This document shows positions 33,964 through 42,497 of a DNA stretch of 64,000 nucleotides, in pieces. The stretch is taken from the NCBI GenBank assembly GCA_964344685.1, contig CAYFOK010000017.1, forward strand, positions 1 through 64,000, in the 5' to 3' direction. The stretch comes from Scalindua sp964344685 (GTDB taxonomy: Bacteria; Planctomycetota; Brocadiia; Brocadiales; Scalinduaceae). Under the pieces are notes generated by a model. It did not search any database. It was given only the letters and a program-made list of their open reading frames with translations, and had not been told where the DNA came from. Positions within the stretch are counted from its first letter, which is position 1. Every line of letters starts with the position of its first letter. A program made the translations under genes and the position numbers.

Positions 33964-35931
33964 ATTAAGAGAGCATATTATTCAAATAATGTTGCTGCAT
34001 TCTTGGAAGATTCAGAAAATAGTATTTTAGGTATTCTGGCAACACATCATGAGTTTGTACTTGAGGAATTACAGAGGAACTCATGGACTTCACAAATCAG
34101 AATACTTAAAGAACGTCTTTCTGAGCTAGAGAATGGTTATATTCTTTTTGAATATTCAATTCCCAGAATGGGAAAAAGAGTAGATGTTGTGTTGTTGTTG
34201 AATGATGTTGTCTTTGTTTTAGAATTTAAAGTAGGAAAAGGTCAATATGAAAAATATGCAACAGATCAGGCTCTTGATTATGCCTTAGACCTAAAAAACT
34301 TTCATGAACAGAGCCACAACAAGAAAATAGTTCCTGTTGTTGTTGCTACTGAGGCAATAGAATTTAATAATAAACTCTACCAATTTGAAGATTCTGTATT
34401 CACACCATTAAAAGCAAATAAACACAACCTCTTAGATGTAATCCTTTTAGTACCCACCGAGTCAAATAACAATATTGACCCTTCGGCATGGGAAGATTCT
34501 ATTTACAAACCTACGCCCACTATCATTGAGGCTGCTCAAGCATTATACAAAGGTCATAGTGTTAAAGAAATTTCCAGAGCTGATTCTGATACGATTAACT
34601 TAAGTAAGACATCTGATGCAATTGCAAAGATAATTGACGATTCTAAATTAAATAAAGATAAATCAATATGCTTCATAACAGGCGTTCCAGGTGCAGGTAA
34701 AACATTGGCAGGTTTGAATATTGCAAATGAAAGGCATAATGTAGATGAAGGAGAGCATGCTGTTTTCCTGTCTGGCAATGGTCCATTAGTTTTGATATTA
34801 CAAGAAGCTTTGGCTAGGAACGAAGTCTCTGAGAAAAAAGGTACACACGAAGAACTATCAAAAAAAGATGCAAGACGCAAAACACAAGCATTTATTCAAA
34901 ATATTCACCACTTTCGTGATGATTCGCTAGAAACACCTGAAGCACCAATAGAACGTGTTGCAGTTTTTGATGAAGCTCAAAGAGCATGGACACTTGAACA
35001 AACTAGTTCATTTATGAAGACGAAGAAGGGAATTCAGGATTTTAATATGTCAGAACCTGAGTTCTTAATTAGCGTGATGGATCGACATGAGGACTGGTCT
35101 ATTATCATATGCTTAATTGGAGGTGGTCAAGAAATCAACACAGGCGAAGCTGGCTTGCCTGAATGGTTCTTGTCAATTCAAAAAGATTATCCTCAATGGA
35201 ATGTCTACGTTTCAGATAAATTGACTGATCAAGAATATACAAGAGGCAATGACCTCTTCTCAATGATTACGAAAGAAAGATTATTTATTCAGAGTGAGTT
35301 GCACCTATCAGTATCTGTCCGGTCTTACAGATCAGAAAAAGTATCCGCACTAGTTAAATCAATACTAGACTGCGATAGTTCCGAGGCAAAAAGACTATAT
35401 CTAGAAACAATACACGATTATCCAATTCTTATAACAAGAAATATAGAAGTTGCCAAGAACTGGCTAAGAAGAAAAGCGAGAGGAACCGAACGTTGTGGGA
35501 TAGTCGCATCGTCAGGAGCATACCGATTAAAACCGTATGGTATAAATATTAAAGCCAAAATTGATCCAATATACTGGTTCCTAAATGACAAGGAGGATGT
35601 ACGTTCATCCTATTTTTTGGAAGACGTTGCTACCGAATTCGACATACAAGGTCTTGAACTTGATTGGATTTGTGTTGCATGGGATGCTAATTTCAGATTT
35701 GCAGATGGACAATGGGAATACAAGAATTTCAGAGGAACTTCATGGCAAAATATTAAAGACGAAACGCGAATGCTATATTTGAAGAATACCTATAGGGTAC
35801 TACTGACTCGTGCTCGCCAAGGAATGATTATCTTTATTCCGGAAGGGGATGATACTGATACAACGCGAATGAGAAGTTTTTATGATTCGACTTATAATTA
35901 CTTACAAAGCATTGGGATATCGTGCATCTAA
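33964..35931 (+). CDS. DUF2075 SF1-type helicase/nuclease-like protein, probable ATT start
   Basis: About 655 residues. The N-terminal part (15-190) resembles a nuclease-type domain (RVDVVLLLNDVVFVLEFKVGK, with D and E-x-K). Then comes a superfamily 1 ATPase: Walker A ITGVPGAGKTLAGL (about 238-251), Walker B VAVFDEAQRAW (about 335-345), and late motifs DIQGLELDWICVAWD and NTYRVLLTRARQGMIIFIP. Family members begin (M)KRAYYSN; here KRAYYSNNVAAFLEDSENS is in frame from ATT 33964, right after a stop, while the first usual start is TTG 34003. DUF2075 helicases occur in defence islands. No obvious partner besides the adjacent BglII-like gene. Confidence 0.8.
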   Translation: MKRAYYSNNVAAFLEDSENSILGILATHHEFVLEELQRNSWTSQIRILKERLSELENGYILFEYSIPRMGKRVDVVLLLNDVVFVLEFKVGKGQYEKYATDQALDYALDLKNFHEQSHNKKIVPVVVATEAIEFNNKLYQFEDSVFTPLKANKHNLLDVILLVPTESNNNIDPSAWEDSIYKPTPTIIEAAQALYKGHSVKEISRADSDTINLSKTSDAIAKIIDDSKLNKDKSICFITGVPGAGKTLAGLNIANERHNVDEGEHAVFLSGNGPLVLILQEALARNEVSEKKGTHEELSKKDARRKTQAFIQNIHHFRDDSLETPEAPIERVAVFDEAQRAWTLEQTSSFMKTKKGIQDFNMSEPEFLISVMDRHEDWSIIICLIGGGQEINTGEAGLPEWFLSIQKDYPQWNVYVSDKLTDQEYTRGNDLFSMITKERLFIQSELHLSVSVRSYRSEKVSALVKSILDCDSSEAKRLYLETIHDYPILITRNIEVAKNWLRRKARGTERCGIVASSGAYRLKPYGINIKAKIDPIYWFLNDKEDVRSSYFLEDVATEFDIQGLELDWICVAWDANFRFADGQWEYKNFRGTSWQNIKDETRMLYLKNTYRVLLTRARQGMIIFIPEGDDTDTTRMRSFYDSTYNYLQSIGISCI

Positions 35932-36182
35932 CATTTATCCTTTGCGTCTTTGCGGTGAAAACCTTTTTCCTCTTGATTTTACTATTTACTAAAGTATTAT
36001 ACTACTAGTAACTTACGACCTACCAAATTGATATACCATCGGATGATGGATATACTTTTCATAAATTAAGCTTAATTCTACAAGGACACTGAGACTGCTG
36101 TCCAGAATATGGGGGTTGTCCCCGTACTCCCCTATCCTGATAAATTGGTGTTTCGGGCAAATTGCAAAAAAGGAATGTTAAT

Positions 36183-38309
36183 TTGTCAATAAAAAATATC
36201 CATCTAGAAGCTATTAGTAATGACTCTCCATATTTGCCATTTGTAAAATTGTTGTGGAGAACAAACTCCGCGACACTTGGATTTTTTCCAGATGGCGCTT
36301 TTGAGGAGTATGCTGCAAAACGTAATATTCTTGTTGCCATTGAAAATGAAAACAAATGCATTGGTTATTTACTGTATAGAAGTTACCGTGGTCGCGTTAT
36401 TACTATTCAACATTTGTGCGTTAATAAAGCAATTAGAGGACAAGGCATTGCAAAGAAATTAGTTGATCATCTAAAAACTATAACAAAAGATCATTATGGT
36501 ATAAAACTGTCATGTCGCCGTGACTTTGATGCTAATAAAATATGGCCAAAATTGGGATTTGTTGCTCAAGACAACATACTTGGTAAAAATAAAGAGGGTA
36601 AAGAATTAACCGTTTGGTGGTTTGATTACGGGCACGCAAATTTATTTACCATAGCAGCTAAAAATCATGTAGCGTCTAAGTTAAAAGTAGTCATTGACGC
36701 TAACATTTTTTTTGACCTAAATGAAAAAAATGGTAATGAAGAATCAAAAGCGTTACAAGCAGATTGGCTACAAGATAGTTTGGATTTGTGTATCACCGAC
36801 GAATTATTTAATGAAATCAATCGTAATGAAAATGCTGTAGAGAGAAGAGAAAAATTTACTCTAGCACGTAATAGATACGAATGTGTTAACTGTCAACCTG
36901 CACAGGCTGAAAAGATAACTACTTCCATACGGCATCTATTTCCAGAAAAAATCACAGAAAGTGATCAGTCTGATCTAAATCAACTTGCTAAAACAATCGC
37001 TTCAGAGGCCCAGTTTTTTGTTACACGAGATATAAATATGTTGAAAAAGAGGGCAGAACAAATTTACGAAAGTTACGGTGTATCCATAGTTAATCCCGCC
37101 GGTCTTATAAGTAAGCTTGATGAATTTCGCCGTGAAACAGAATACAAGGTATCCCGTTTTGCAGGTACGCTTTCACAAATAAGAAGAGTTCATAGTGGAG
37201 AAGAAACTGTCCTGCCTCAGTACTTTCAAACTTCTAATCTAGGTGAAACCAAAGTTAAATTTCAACAGCTTTTACGTCATTACTTATCAGATCCAGAACA
37301 ATACATTTGTCAAGTTGCCCTAGATAAAAAACAAATACCCCTCGCATTGATTGTGTATGAAAAAAAAGACCATCACGAATTAAGAATTCCTATGTTCCGC
37401 GTTAAACGCAGCCCACTTGCTGGTACACTTGCAAGATACTTAATTTTTCAATCCATAATTTTATCATCTACAGAACATAGAATGTTTACCAAAGTTACCG
37501 ATCCATATCTAGAAGACATTATATTGACTGCACTACAAGAAGATGGCTTTTTTCAGGTTAAAAACGAATGGCTAAAGACAAATTTGGCAGTTTTAGAAAC
37601 TACTAATTTGTTAGCAAATCGTTTGTTAGGTTTGGGCTCTATCATAGATAAGGAATATAGTATACTTTATGAGCTGTCGAATATGCTTAAACAAAATAAT
37701 TCAAATAATGATTCTAAGGCGATGACAGATATTGAACAAACTCTTTGGCCTGCCAAGATTGCAGATGCTAATATTCCAACATTTATTGTGCCAATCAAGG
37801 CTTGGTGGGCTCATCATTTATTTGACAAGAACTTGGCAAATCAAACACTTTTTGGAGCAAAACTTGAGCTTGCTTTTAATCGTGAAAGTGTATATTATCG
37901 CTCAAAACATTTTTCCGGTGGATTAAAGGCTCCAGGCAGAATCTTATGGTATATTAGCTATGACCCCAAGTATCATGGGACAAAGCATATCAGGGCCTGC
38001 TCCAGGCTTGAAGAAATTACAATCGGCCAACCTAAAACTTTATTCAAACAGTTTCGTCGTTTAGGAGTGTACACGTGGGAAAACGTCTTTAGCATAGCGA
38101 AGAAAGATAACAATCAAGATATTATGGCAATTCACTTTAGTGATACTGAGCTTTTTACAAACCCAATACCATTAAAGAGTGTTAACTCTATATTGATAAA
38201 ATTCGCTTACCGGCCTAACTTTCAGTCACCCCTTCAGGTCTCAAACCATGTTTTCAACGAAATTTATTCTATAGGTCAGCAATTAAAATTAAAGGAAGCA
38301 ATACAATAA
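36183..38309 (+). CDS. GNAT acetyltransferase - PIN nuclease - ASCH/EVE-like fusion protein
   Basis: About 708 residues with three parts. Residues 1-155 are a GNAT fold with the acetyl-CoA loop R85-GQG-IAKKL. Residues 165-325 are a PIN-type RNase with VVIDANIFFDL (D172), SDLNQLA (D261/D264) and FFVTRDINML (D283). Residues 330-500 are unassigned. Residues 520-708 include ILWYISYD, LFKQFRRLGVYTW and IHFSDTELF, an arrangement resembling ASCH/EVE (PUA-like) domains. The start is TTG 36183 with AAGGAA seven bases before; TTG 36162 is possible. An ASCH gene follows after 5 bases. Likely a nucleic-acid-directed toxin or defence protein; function is inference. Confidence 0.75.
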   Translation: MSIKNIHLEAISNDSPYLPFVKLLWRTNSATLGFFPDGAFEEYAAKRNILVAIENENKCIGYLLYRSYRGRVITIQHLCVNKAIRGQGIAKKLVDHLKTITKDHYGIKLSCRRDFDANKIWPKLGFVAQDNILGKNKEGKELTVWWFDYGHANLFTIAAKNHVASKLKVVIDANIFFDLNEKNGNEESKALQADWLQDSLDLCITDELFNEINRNENAVERREKFTLARNRYECVNCQPAQAEKITTSIRHLFPEKITESDQSDLNQLAKTIASEAQFFVTRDINMLKKRAEQIYESYGVSIVNPAGLISKLDEFRRETEYKVSRFAGTLSQIRRVHSGEETVLPQYFQTSNLGETKVKFQQLLRHYLSDPEQYICQVALDKKQIPLALIVYEKKDHHELRIPMFRVKRSPLAGTLARYLIFQSIILSSTEHRMFTKVTDPYLEDIILTALQEDGFFQVKNEWLKTNLAVLETTNLLANRLLGLGSIIDKEYSILYELSNMLKQNNSNNDSKAMTDIEQTLWPAKIADANIPTFIVPIKAWWAHHLFDKNLANQTLFGAKLELAFNRESVYYRSKHFSGGLKAPGRILWYISYDPKYHGTKHIRACSRLEEITIGQPKTLFKQFRRLGVYTWENVFSIAKKDNNQDIMAIHFSDTELFTNPIPLKSVNSILIKFAYRPNFQSPLQVSNHVFNEIYSIGQQLKLKEAIQ

Positions 38310-38314
38310 ATAAG

Positions 38315-38755
38315 ATGGTACTGTTATCAATTAAACCGAAATATGCCGATAAAATTTTTAATGGCACAAAAACAGTTGAGTTGCGTCGCATCTGTCCCAA
38401 AGTAACAAAAGGTGATCTTGTCTTAGTTTATGTATCATCTCCGGTAAAAGCATTAGTGGGAGAATTTGAAGTGAAAAAGATTGTCGAAGCTCCGCTTCGG
38501 GTGCTTTGGAAGAAGGTGCAAAATTATGCAGGTATTGATCGTAAAGAGTTTAACCAATACTATACAGGCTCAATGGTAGGCTATGGTATTTTTCTTAAAA
38601 AAGCTTTGCGACTCTCCGAGCCACTACATTTGAAGAATTTAAAAGAAGAGTGGCCTAATTTCCATCCACCACAAATATATCGTTATTTAACACACGAACA
38701 AATTGGTTTTTACAAGAATCAAAAGGGAAATAATGGGTCAGGCCTGTCCATTTGA
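38315..38755 (+). CDS. ASCH domain protein
   Basis: A 146-residue PUA-like ASCH protein. It starts VLLSIKPKYADKIFNGTKTVELRR, the classical ASCH opening, then DLVLVYVSSPVKALVGEFEV. ASCH domains bind or cleave RNA, and some are ribonucleases or coactivators. The gene follows the GNAT-PIN fusion by 5 bases and is surely cotranscribed. The last codons (NGSGLSI and the TGA) are formed by a GGGTCAGGCCTGTCC-TTTGACAAAC repeat, so the native C-terminus may have been altered. Confidence 0.85.
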   Translation: MVLLSIKPKYADKIFNGTKTVELRRICPKVTKGDLVLVYVSSPVKALVGEFEVKKIVEAPLRVLWKKVQNYAGIDRKEFNQYYTGSMVGYGIFLKKALRLSEPLHLKNLKEEWPNFHPPQIYRYLTHEQIGFYKNQKGNNGSGLSI

Positions 38756-38760
38756 CAAAC
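38735..38760 (+). repeat. GGGTCAGG-type repeat overlapping a stop codon
   Basis: GGGTCAGGCCTGTCCATTTG followed by ACAAAC. Related copies (GGGTCAGG, CTTTAATNTTGACAAAC) are at 39353, 41356 and 42498. The TGA of the ASCH gene lies inside it. Such words often mark REP-like elements moved by IS200-type transposases; no transposase is in the window. Confidence 0.45.
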
Positions 38761-38834
38761 TTCAAATAGTTGCTGAAGTATAGCAATCCCTAGTTTCCTT
38801 AAATTATCACGAGGAAATTAATAAAAAGTAAATA

Positions 38835-39293
38835 ATGGAAAACCCAACCATTCGTTCTAGTCAGATACAGGACGCATTTTCAAATATAGGATGCTTGCCC
38901 TTGTACATTATTGCATGTTTTTTTTCCATGCTGTTAATTCGTTTAATAATAAGCTCGCTTAAGGCTTGGTCATTATTGAATGAAGGCGGAATCATTTGTC
39001 ATCATAGAAGTTATTGGAATTTGTTTTGGTCTTTTTTCTTTTCCCATAAAAGGAATCCAGATATTAGTGACTGTTGGTTACCTGCAATCATTGGTTTTTC
39101 TGAGTTGTTTGTGTATCCGATCGTAATATCCATAAATGGGTGGATTATTATAGGTGCATGGATAGGACTGAAAACTGCAAGCCTTTTTGGCAGATGGCAG
39201 ATGAATCGGACAGCCTATAATTTCTTTTTACTTGGAAATATTTTATCAATTGTTTTTTCATTTCTGATATTTTGTGGTTTTTTGTCAAAGTAG
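38835..39293 (+). CDS. Hypothetical membrane protein, 152 residues
   Basis: Not recognised. Hydrophobic segments lie at about 19-42 (LPLYIIACFFSMLLIRLIISSL), 82-115 (LPAIIGFSELFVYPIVISINGWIIIGAWIGL, possibly two helices) and 127-149 (FFLLGNILSIVFSFLIFCGFL). A basic loop HHRSYWNLFWSFFFSHKRNPDISDCW lies between the first two. The ribosome-binding site is weak (GAGGAAATTAATAAAAAGTAAATA). AT-rich like its island neighbours. Confidence 0.6.
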   Translation: MENPTIRSSQIQDAFSNIGCLPLYIIACFFSMLLIRLIISSLKAWSLLNEGGIICHHRSYWNLFWSFFFSHKRNPDISDCWLPAIIGFSELFVYPIVISINGWIIIGAWIGLKTASLFGRWQMNRTAYNFFLLGNILSIVFSFLIFCGFLSK

Positions 39294-40116
39294 TGAAATG
39301 AAGAGATTCAAATTTTTCTAAATGACAAAAGATTCAATCCATAAGAAAATAGGGATTAGGTCTTTAATATTGACAAACCCATAGGGATTGAAGATTGAAT
39401 ATATCATCAAATCCAAATGTCAAATCAATGCCAAAAGATAAATGAACTAATGAAAGGCAAAGTGGAAAAGAGGGGAAGGTGCTTCGATTTAAGAATTATA
39501 ACAGAGGTGGACAGGGTCAGACCTTGAATATAGAATATGCTTGTAGGCCTATGGTCAAAACTTTCAAAACGACAGGGCGAACGTTACTCACACATTCCTC
39601 TTTAGAACTTGAGGTCTGACCAAGTCAATGTAAAATTAATGATCACCGTAATTCCAGAGAGTAGGAGCCACCTGTTTTGGAATTATGGGAATCAATCAAT
39701 ACACTTACTAAAGCCATAACAAAAAGGGTCGGACCAAGCAGCAGCACTTAGGGTCGGACCAAGCTAAGTTGTTGATGTAAGAGAAGAAGACTTCAAAAAT
39801 GCGGCCTTTTAAGGCCTTAAACAACACTTTTTACTACAAAAAAGCTATCCCTAAGATAAGTAAGTGACTAAAGCTATAGTGATTGAATATTTTATATTGT
39901 ATATTGAAGATTGATTATATCATCAAATCCAAATGCCAAAGCCCAAATGCCAAATCAATGTCAAAAGATCAAATGAACTAATGAAAGGCGAAGAGGAAAA
40001 GGAAAGACATTTAACCATGAAACACACAGCAAAAAGCCTTTATTAAGTTGTCATAACTGCTTAGGTCCAATTTCCTACTATTAAATCCTACAAGTTAAGG
40101 CTATTAAACAGGCCTG

Positions 40117-40148
40117 CTAATTAAGTTTATATCGCAAAACTTAATTAG
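40117..40148. promoter_or_regulatory. Perfect 12-base palindrome upstream of fic
   Basis: CTAATTAAGTTT (40117-40128) and AAACTTAATTAG (40137-40148) with an 8-base spacer. It lies just upstream of a consensus promoter and is the longest perfect inverted repeat of the island, so it is a good candidate operator for a dimeric regulator. Confidence 0.55.
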
Positions 40149-40170
40149 GTGTATCTCTTATTTAATTTTC

Positions 40171-40199
40171 TTGCTATTTTCTTAAATAACGTGTATATT
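40171..40199 (+). promoter_or_regulatory. Sigma-70-type promoter of the fic gene
   Basis: TTGCTA at 40171-40176, 17-base spacer, TATATT at 40194-40199. The Shine-Dalgarno AAAGGGA lies at 40212-40218, seven bases before the ATG, giving a leader of about 20 bases. Confidence 0.6.
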
Positions 40200-40225
40200 C
40201 ACTAAAACATTTAAAGGGAAATAGA

Positions 40226-41350
40226 ATGAAAAATTTTAAAGCTGGAACATACATAACACAAGGAACATATAAAAGCTTTCAACCTGAAAAAATAAACAGA
40301 CAATGGAATTTTGAGAATACGGAGTTGTTAAATCTGTTAAGCCAGGCAGATAGACAACTGGGAAGGCTTGATATGTACTCTGAATATATTCCAAATATTG
40401 ATCTGTTTATCAGCATGCACGTTTTAAAAGAAGCAACTCAATCGAGTAAAATAGAGGGAACGAAGACCAATATCGAAGATGCATTACTAGACAGAGAGGA
40501 TGTCAAAGAAGAGGAAAGAGATGATTGGGAAGAGGTACAAAACTATATTTCAGCACTACACCTCGCAATTGACAATTTGGAAAAACTCCCGTTTTCCTCA
40601 AGATTAATAAAAGAGGCACATAAAACATTACTAAAGGGAGTACGAGGCGAACATAAACTTCCAGGTGAGTTTAGAAATAGCCAAAACTGGATTGGTGGAG
40701 CTTCTTTAAGCGATGCGATCTTTATCCCTCCGATTCATAACACGGTTAATGAGTACATGGCAGATCTAGAGAAATTTGCACATAATGACGAAAATAATAT
40801 TCCGATTTTATTAAAAATAGCATTAATTCATTATCAGTTTGAAACAATACACCCGTTTTTAGATGGAAATGGTCGTGTAGGACGGTTGATGATTACACTT
40901 TATCTTGTTGAGAGAGGTATTTTAAAAAAACCCATATTGTACCTATCAGATTTCTTTGAAAGAAACAGAACTCTTTATTTTGACAATTTAACACTTGTCC
41001 GGGAAAAAGACAACCTGACACAATGGTTCAAATTCTTTCTAGTAGGAATCATAGAAACAGCAAAGAGTGGCATTAATACTTTTGATAGTATTCTCAAATT
41101 ACAGAAAGAAACAGATCGCAAAATTCAATCACTTGGTCGTCGTTATAATAACGCTCAACTAATTATCAATAGTTTATTTGAACATCCTGTAACGGATGCT
41201 CAAAGATTAAGAAAAATTACTCAACTTTCAATGCCTTCGGTCTATAAAATGATAAAAGAAATGGAAAAGTTAGAGATAATTAGAGAAATGACAGGTGGAA
41301 AAAGAGAAAAGCTATATGTATTCGGAGAATATACAAAATTATTTAGATAA
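40226..41350 (+). CDS. Fic family protein (probable AMPylator)
   Basis: A 374-residue protein of the Fic/DOC family, which transfers AMP or other phosphate-containing groups to target proteins. The catalytic motif is complete: H209-PFLDGNGRVGR-220. The N-terminal domain carries the class II inhibitory motif S73-SKI-E77-G78, so activity is probably held off by its own glutamate. Residues 290-374 look like a winged helix (AQLIINSLFEHPVTDAQRLRKITQLSMPSVYKMIKEMEKLEII). That suggests DNA binding and autoregulation at the palindrome at 40117. Good promoter and ribosome-binding site. Confidence 0.92.
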   Translation: MKNFKAGTYITQGTYKSFQPEKINRQWNFENTELLNLLSQADRQLGRLDMYSEYIPNIDLFISMHVLKEATQSSKIEGTKTNIEDALLDREDVKEEERDDWEEVQNYISALHLAIDNLEKLPFSSRLIKEAHKTLLKGVRGEHKLPGEFRNSQNWIGGASLSDAIFIPPIHNTVNEYMADLEKFAHNDENNIPILLKIALIHYQFETIHPFLDGNGRVGRLMITLYLVERGILKKPILYLSDFFERNRTLYFDNLTLVREKDNLTQWFKFFLVGIIETAKSGINTFDSILKLQKETDRKIQSLGRRYNNAQLIINSLFEHPVTDAQRLRKITQLSMPSVYKMIKEMEKLEIIREMTGGKREKLYVFGEYTKLFR

Positions 41351-41355
41351 TTTCC

Positions 41356-41515
41356 GGGGTCAGGTCTTTAATCTTGACAAACCATGGGGATTGAAGACTG
41401 ACTATTGAATATTGTAGATTGAATATATCATCAAATCCAAATGCCAAAGTCCAAATGCCAAATCAATGTCAAAAGATCAAATGAACTAATGAAAGGTGAA
41501 GAGGAAGAGGAAAGA
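41356..41515. repeat. Left direct repeat flanking the DUF3800 cassette
   Basis: Starts GGGGTCAGGTCTTTAATC, passes through CCATGGGGATTGAAGACTG and a half CAAAT element, and ends in ATGAAAGGTGAAGAGG. It matches 42498-42655 with only a few mismatches over about 155 bases in the same orientation. A GAAGAGGAAGAGG..TTGTTGAAGTAGG continuation to 41570 matches the insert inside the nitroreductase gene. Confidence 0.8.
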
Positions 41516-41606
41516 GAAAAACGAATATCGAATGTCGAACACCGAATTTCGATTGTTGAAGTAGGAAGCGTAATTATAAATTAATTTATTGAGAAAATAA
41601 GCAAGA

Positions 41607-42335
41607 ATGGTCTACCATATTTACTGTGATGAGAGCAGACAGTCTAAAGATCGCTTTATGGTAATAGGCGGCATAATCATTCCTTCAGATAGTGTGGATG
41701 AGTTTAGCCAGACAATGCAGAAATATCGTGCAGAACAAAAGATGTTTTCTGAATTAAAATGGTCAAAAGTAACTAATCAGAAAGTTACCGAATACAAACG
41801 ATTTGTCGAATACTTTTTCGCTCTCAATAATACAGATAATTTACATTTTCATTGTATCATTGTTGATAACCACCAGGTGAATCATAGAAAATTCAGCAAA
41901 GGTGACAAAGAACTTGGCTTTTACAAATTTTATTACCAACTACTACTTCATTGCTTTGGCAAGAGATATTACAGGGAAGCTGAAAAAGATAGATTTATTG
42001 TCCATTTGGACTACAGAAATACACACTATTCTTTGAATAAGCTAAAGACCATTTTAAATAGAGGGATTAATAAGAAATATTCTATCGGTACTTCTCCATT
42101 TGTATCCGTGGAACCAAGAGATTCAAAGGAATCTGAATTAATACAGGTTAACGATATTATCCTTGGCGCAATTGGTTTCCAAAAAAATGGATACAATTTA
42201 CTTGCAAATACGCGAGAGTCAAAAAAAGAATTAGTAAAATACATTGCAGAACAAGGAGGTTTGCCTGATCTAAAACGTGATACGCCGCGGGGAAAAAGTC
42301 GATTTACGATATGGAATTTTAATTTGAGAAAATAA
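41607..42335 (+). CDS. DUF3800 protein
   Basis: A 242-residue protein of the DUF3800 family, predicted to have an RNase H-like fold. It starts VYHIYCDESRQS, the typical D-E opening, then RFMVIGGIIIP, HLDYRN near 134 and a late acidic block LIQVNDIILGAIGF. Biochemical function is not established. DUF3800 genes are known for structured RNAs close by, and here a four-hairpin RNA-like block starts 6 bases after the stop. Gene plus RNA are bounded by direct repeats, as if carried as a cassette. The ribosome-binding site is weak (AAGCAAG). Confidence 0.85.
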   Translation: MVYHIYCDESRQSKDRFMVIGGIIIPSDSVDEFSQTMQKYRAEQKMFSELKWSKVTNQKVTEYKRFVEYFFALNNTDNLHFHCIIVDNHQVNHRKFSKGDKELGFYKFYYQLLLHCFGKRYYREAEKDRFIVHLDYRNTHYSLNKLKTILNRGINKKYSIGTSPFVSVEPRDSKESELIQVNDIILGAIGFQKNGYNLLANTRESKKELVKYIAEQGGLPDLKRDTPRGKSRFTIWNFNLRK

Positions 42336-42340
42336 AAAAA

Positions 42341-42424
42341 GCGCCCTGATAGCCTACGTTGTGGAAACAACTACCGTTAAACGGTTTCCCTGACCTCGTC
42401 GGGGTTTTCGGCTAAAAGTGGCGC
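42341..42424 (+). ncRNA. Structured RNA downstream of DUF3800 (DUF3800-type RNA motif)
   Basis: Closing stem GCGCC/GGCGC (42341-42345, 42420-42424), internal loop CTGA/AAAGT, second stem TAGCC/GGCTA (42350-42354, 42410-42414), then three hairpins: GTTGT-GGAA-ACAAC with a GNRA loop (42358-42371), ACCGT-TAA-ACGGT (42373-42385) and CCCTGAC-CTC-GTCGGGG (42388-42404). Together they form a four-way junction. Published comparative work describes several DUF3800-associated RNA motifs; which class this belongs to needs a covariance search. The strand is inferred from the gene. Confidence 0.65.
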
Positions 42425-42497
42425 ATTTACAGAAGTATAATTGTTTTTATTTGAAAAAGTCAATATAAAACTAAAAAAACCTAGAGCTGCATTTCTG

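Larger units (their letters stand above)
39294..40225. other. Large intergenic region with REP-like words and the fic promoter
   Basis: No intact gene. GGTCTTTAATATTGACAAAC (39353) plus a half CAAAT element (39386-39470). Then AGGGTCAGACC, GAGGTCTGACC and two GGGTCGGACCAAGC words between 39510 and 39770 with unique sequence between them, perhaps remains of an insertion. A second half element spans 39880-40010. A decoy ATG follows (40018, MKHTAKSLY then stop) that mimics the nitroreductase start at 42666. The fic promoter region closes the gap. Confidence 0.55.

Noticed and set aside
36030..36062. CCATC-GGAT-GATGG hairpin as a regulatory element
   Set aside because: Only a 5-base stem, over 100 bases from the next start and without further support.
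39294..40225. Degenerate transposase between GGGTCAGACC words
   Set aside because: None of the six frames gives even a fragment of a transposase motif; only the terminal words resemble transposase-linked repeats.
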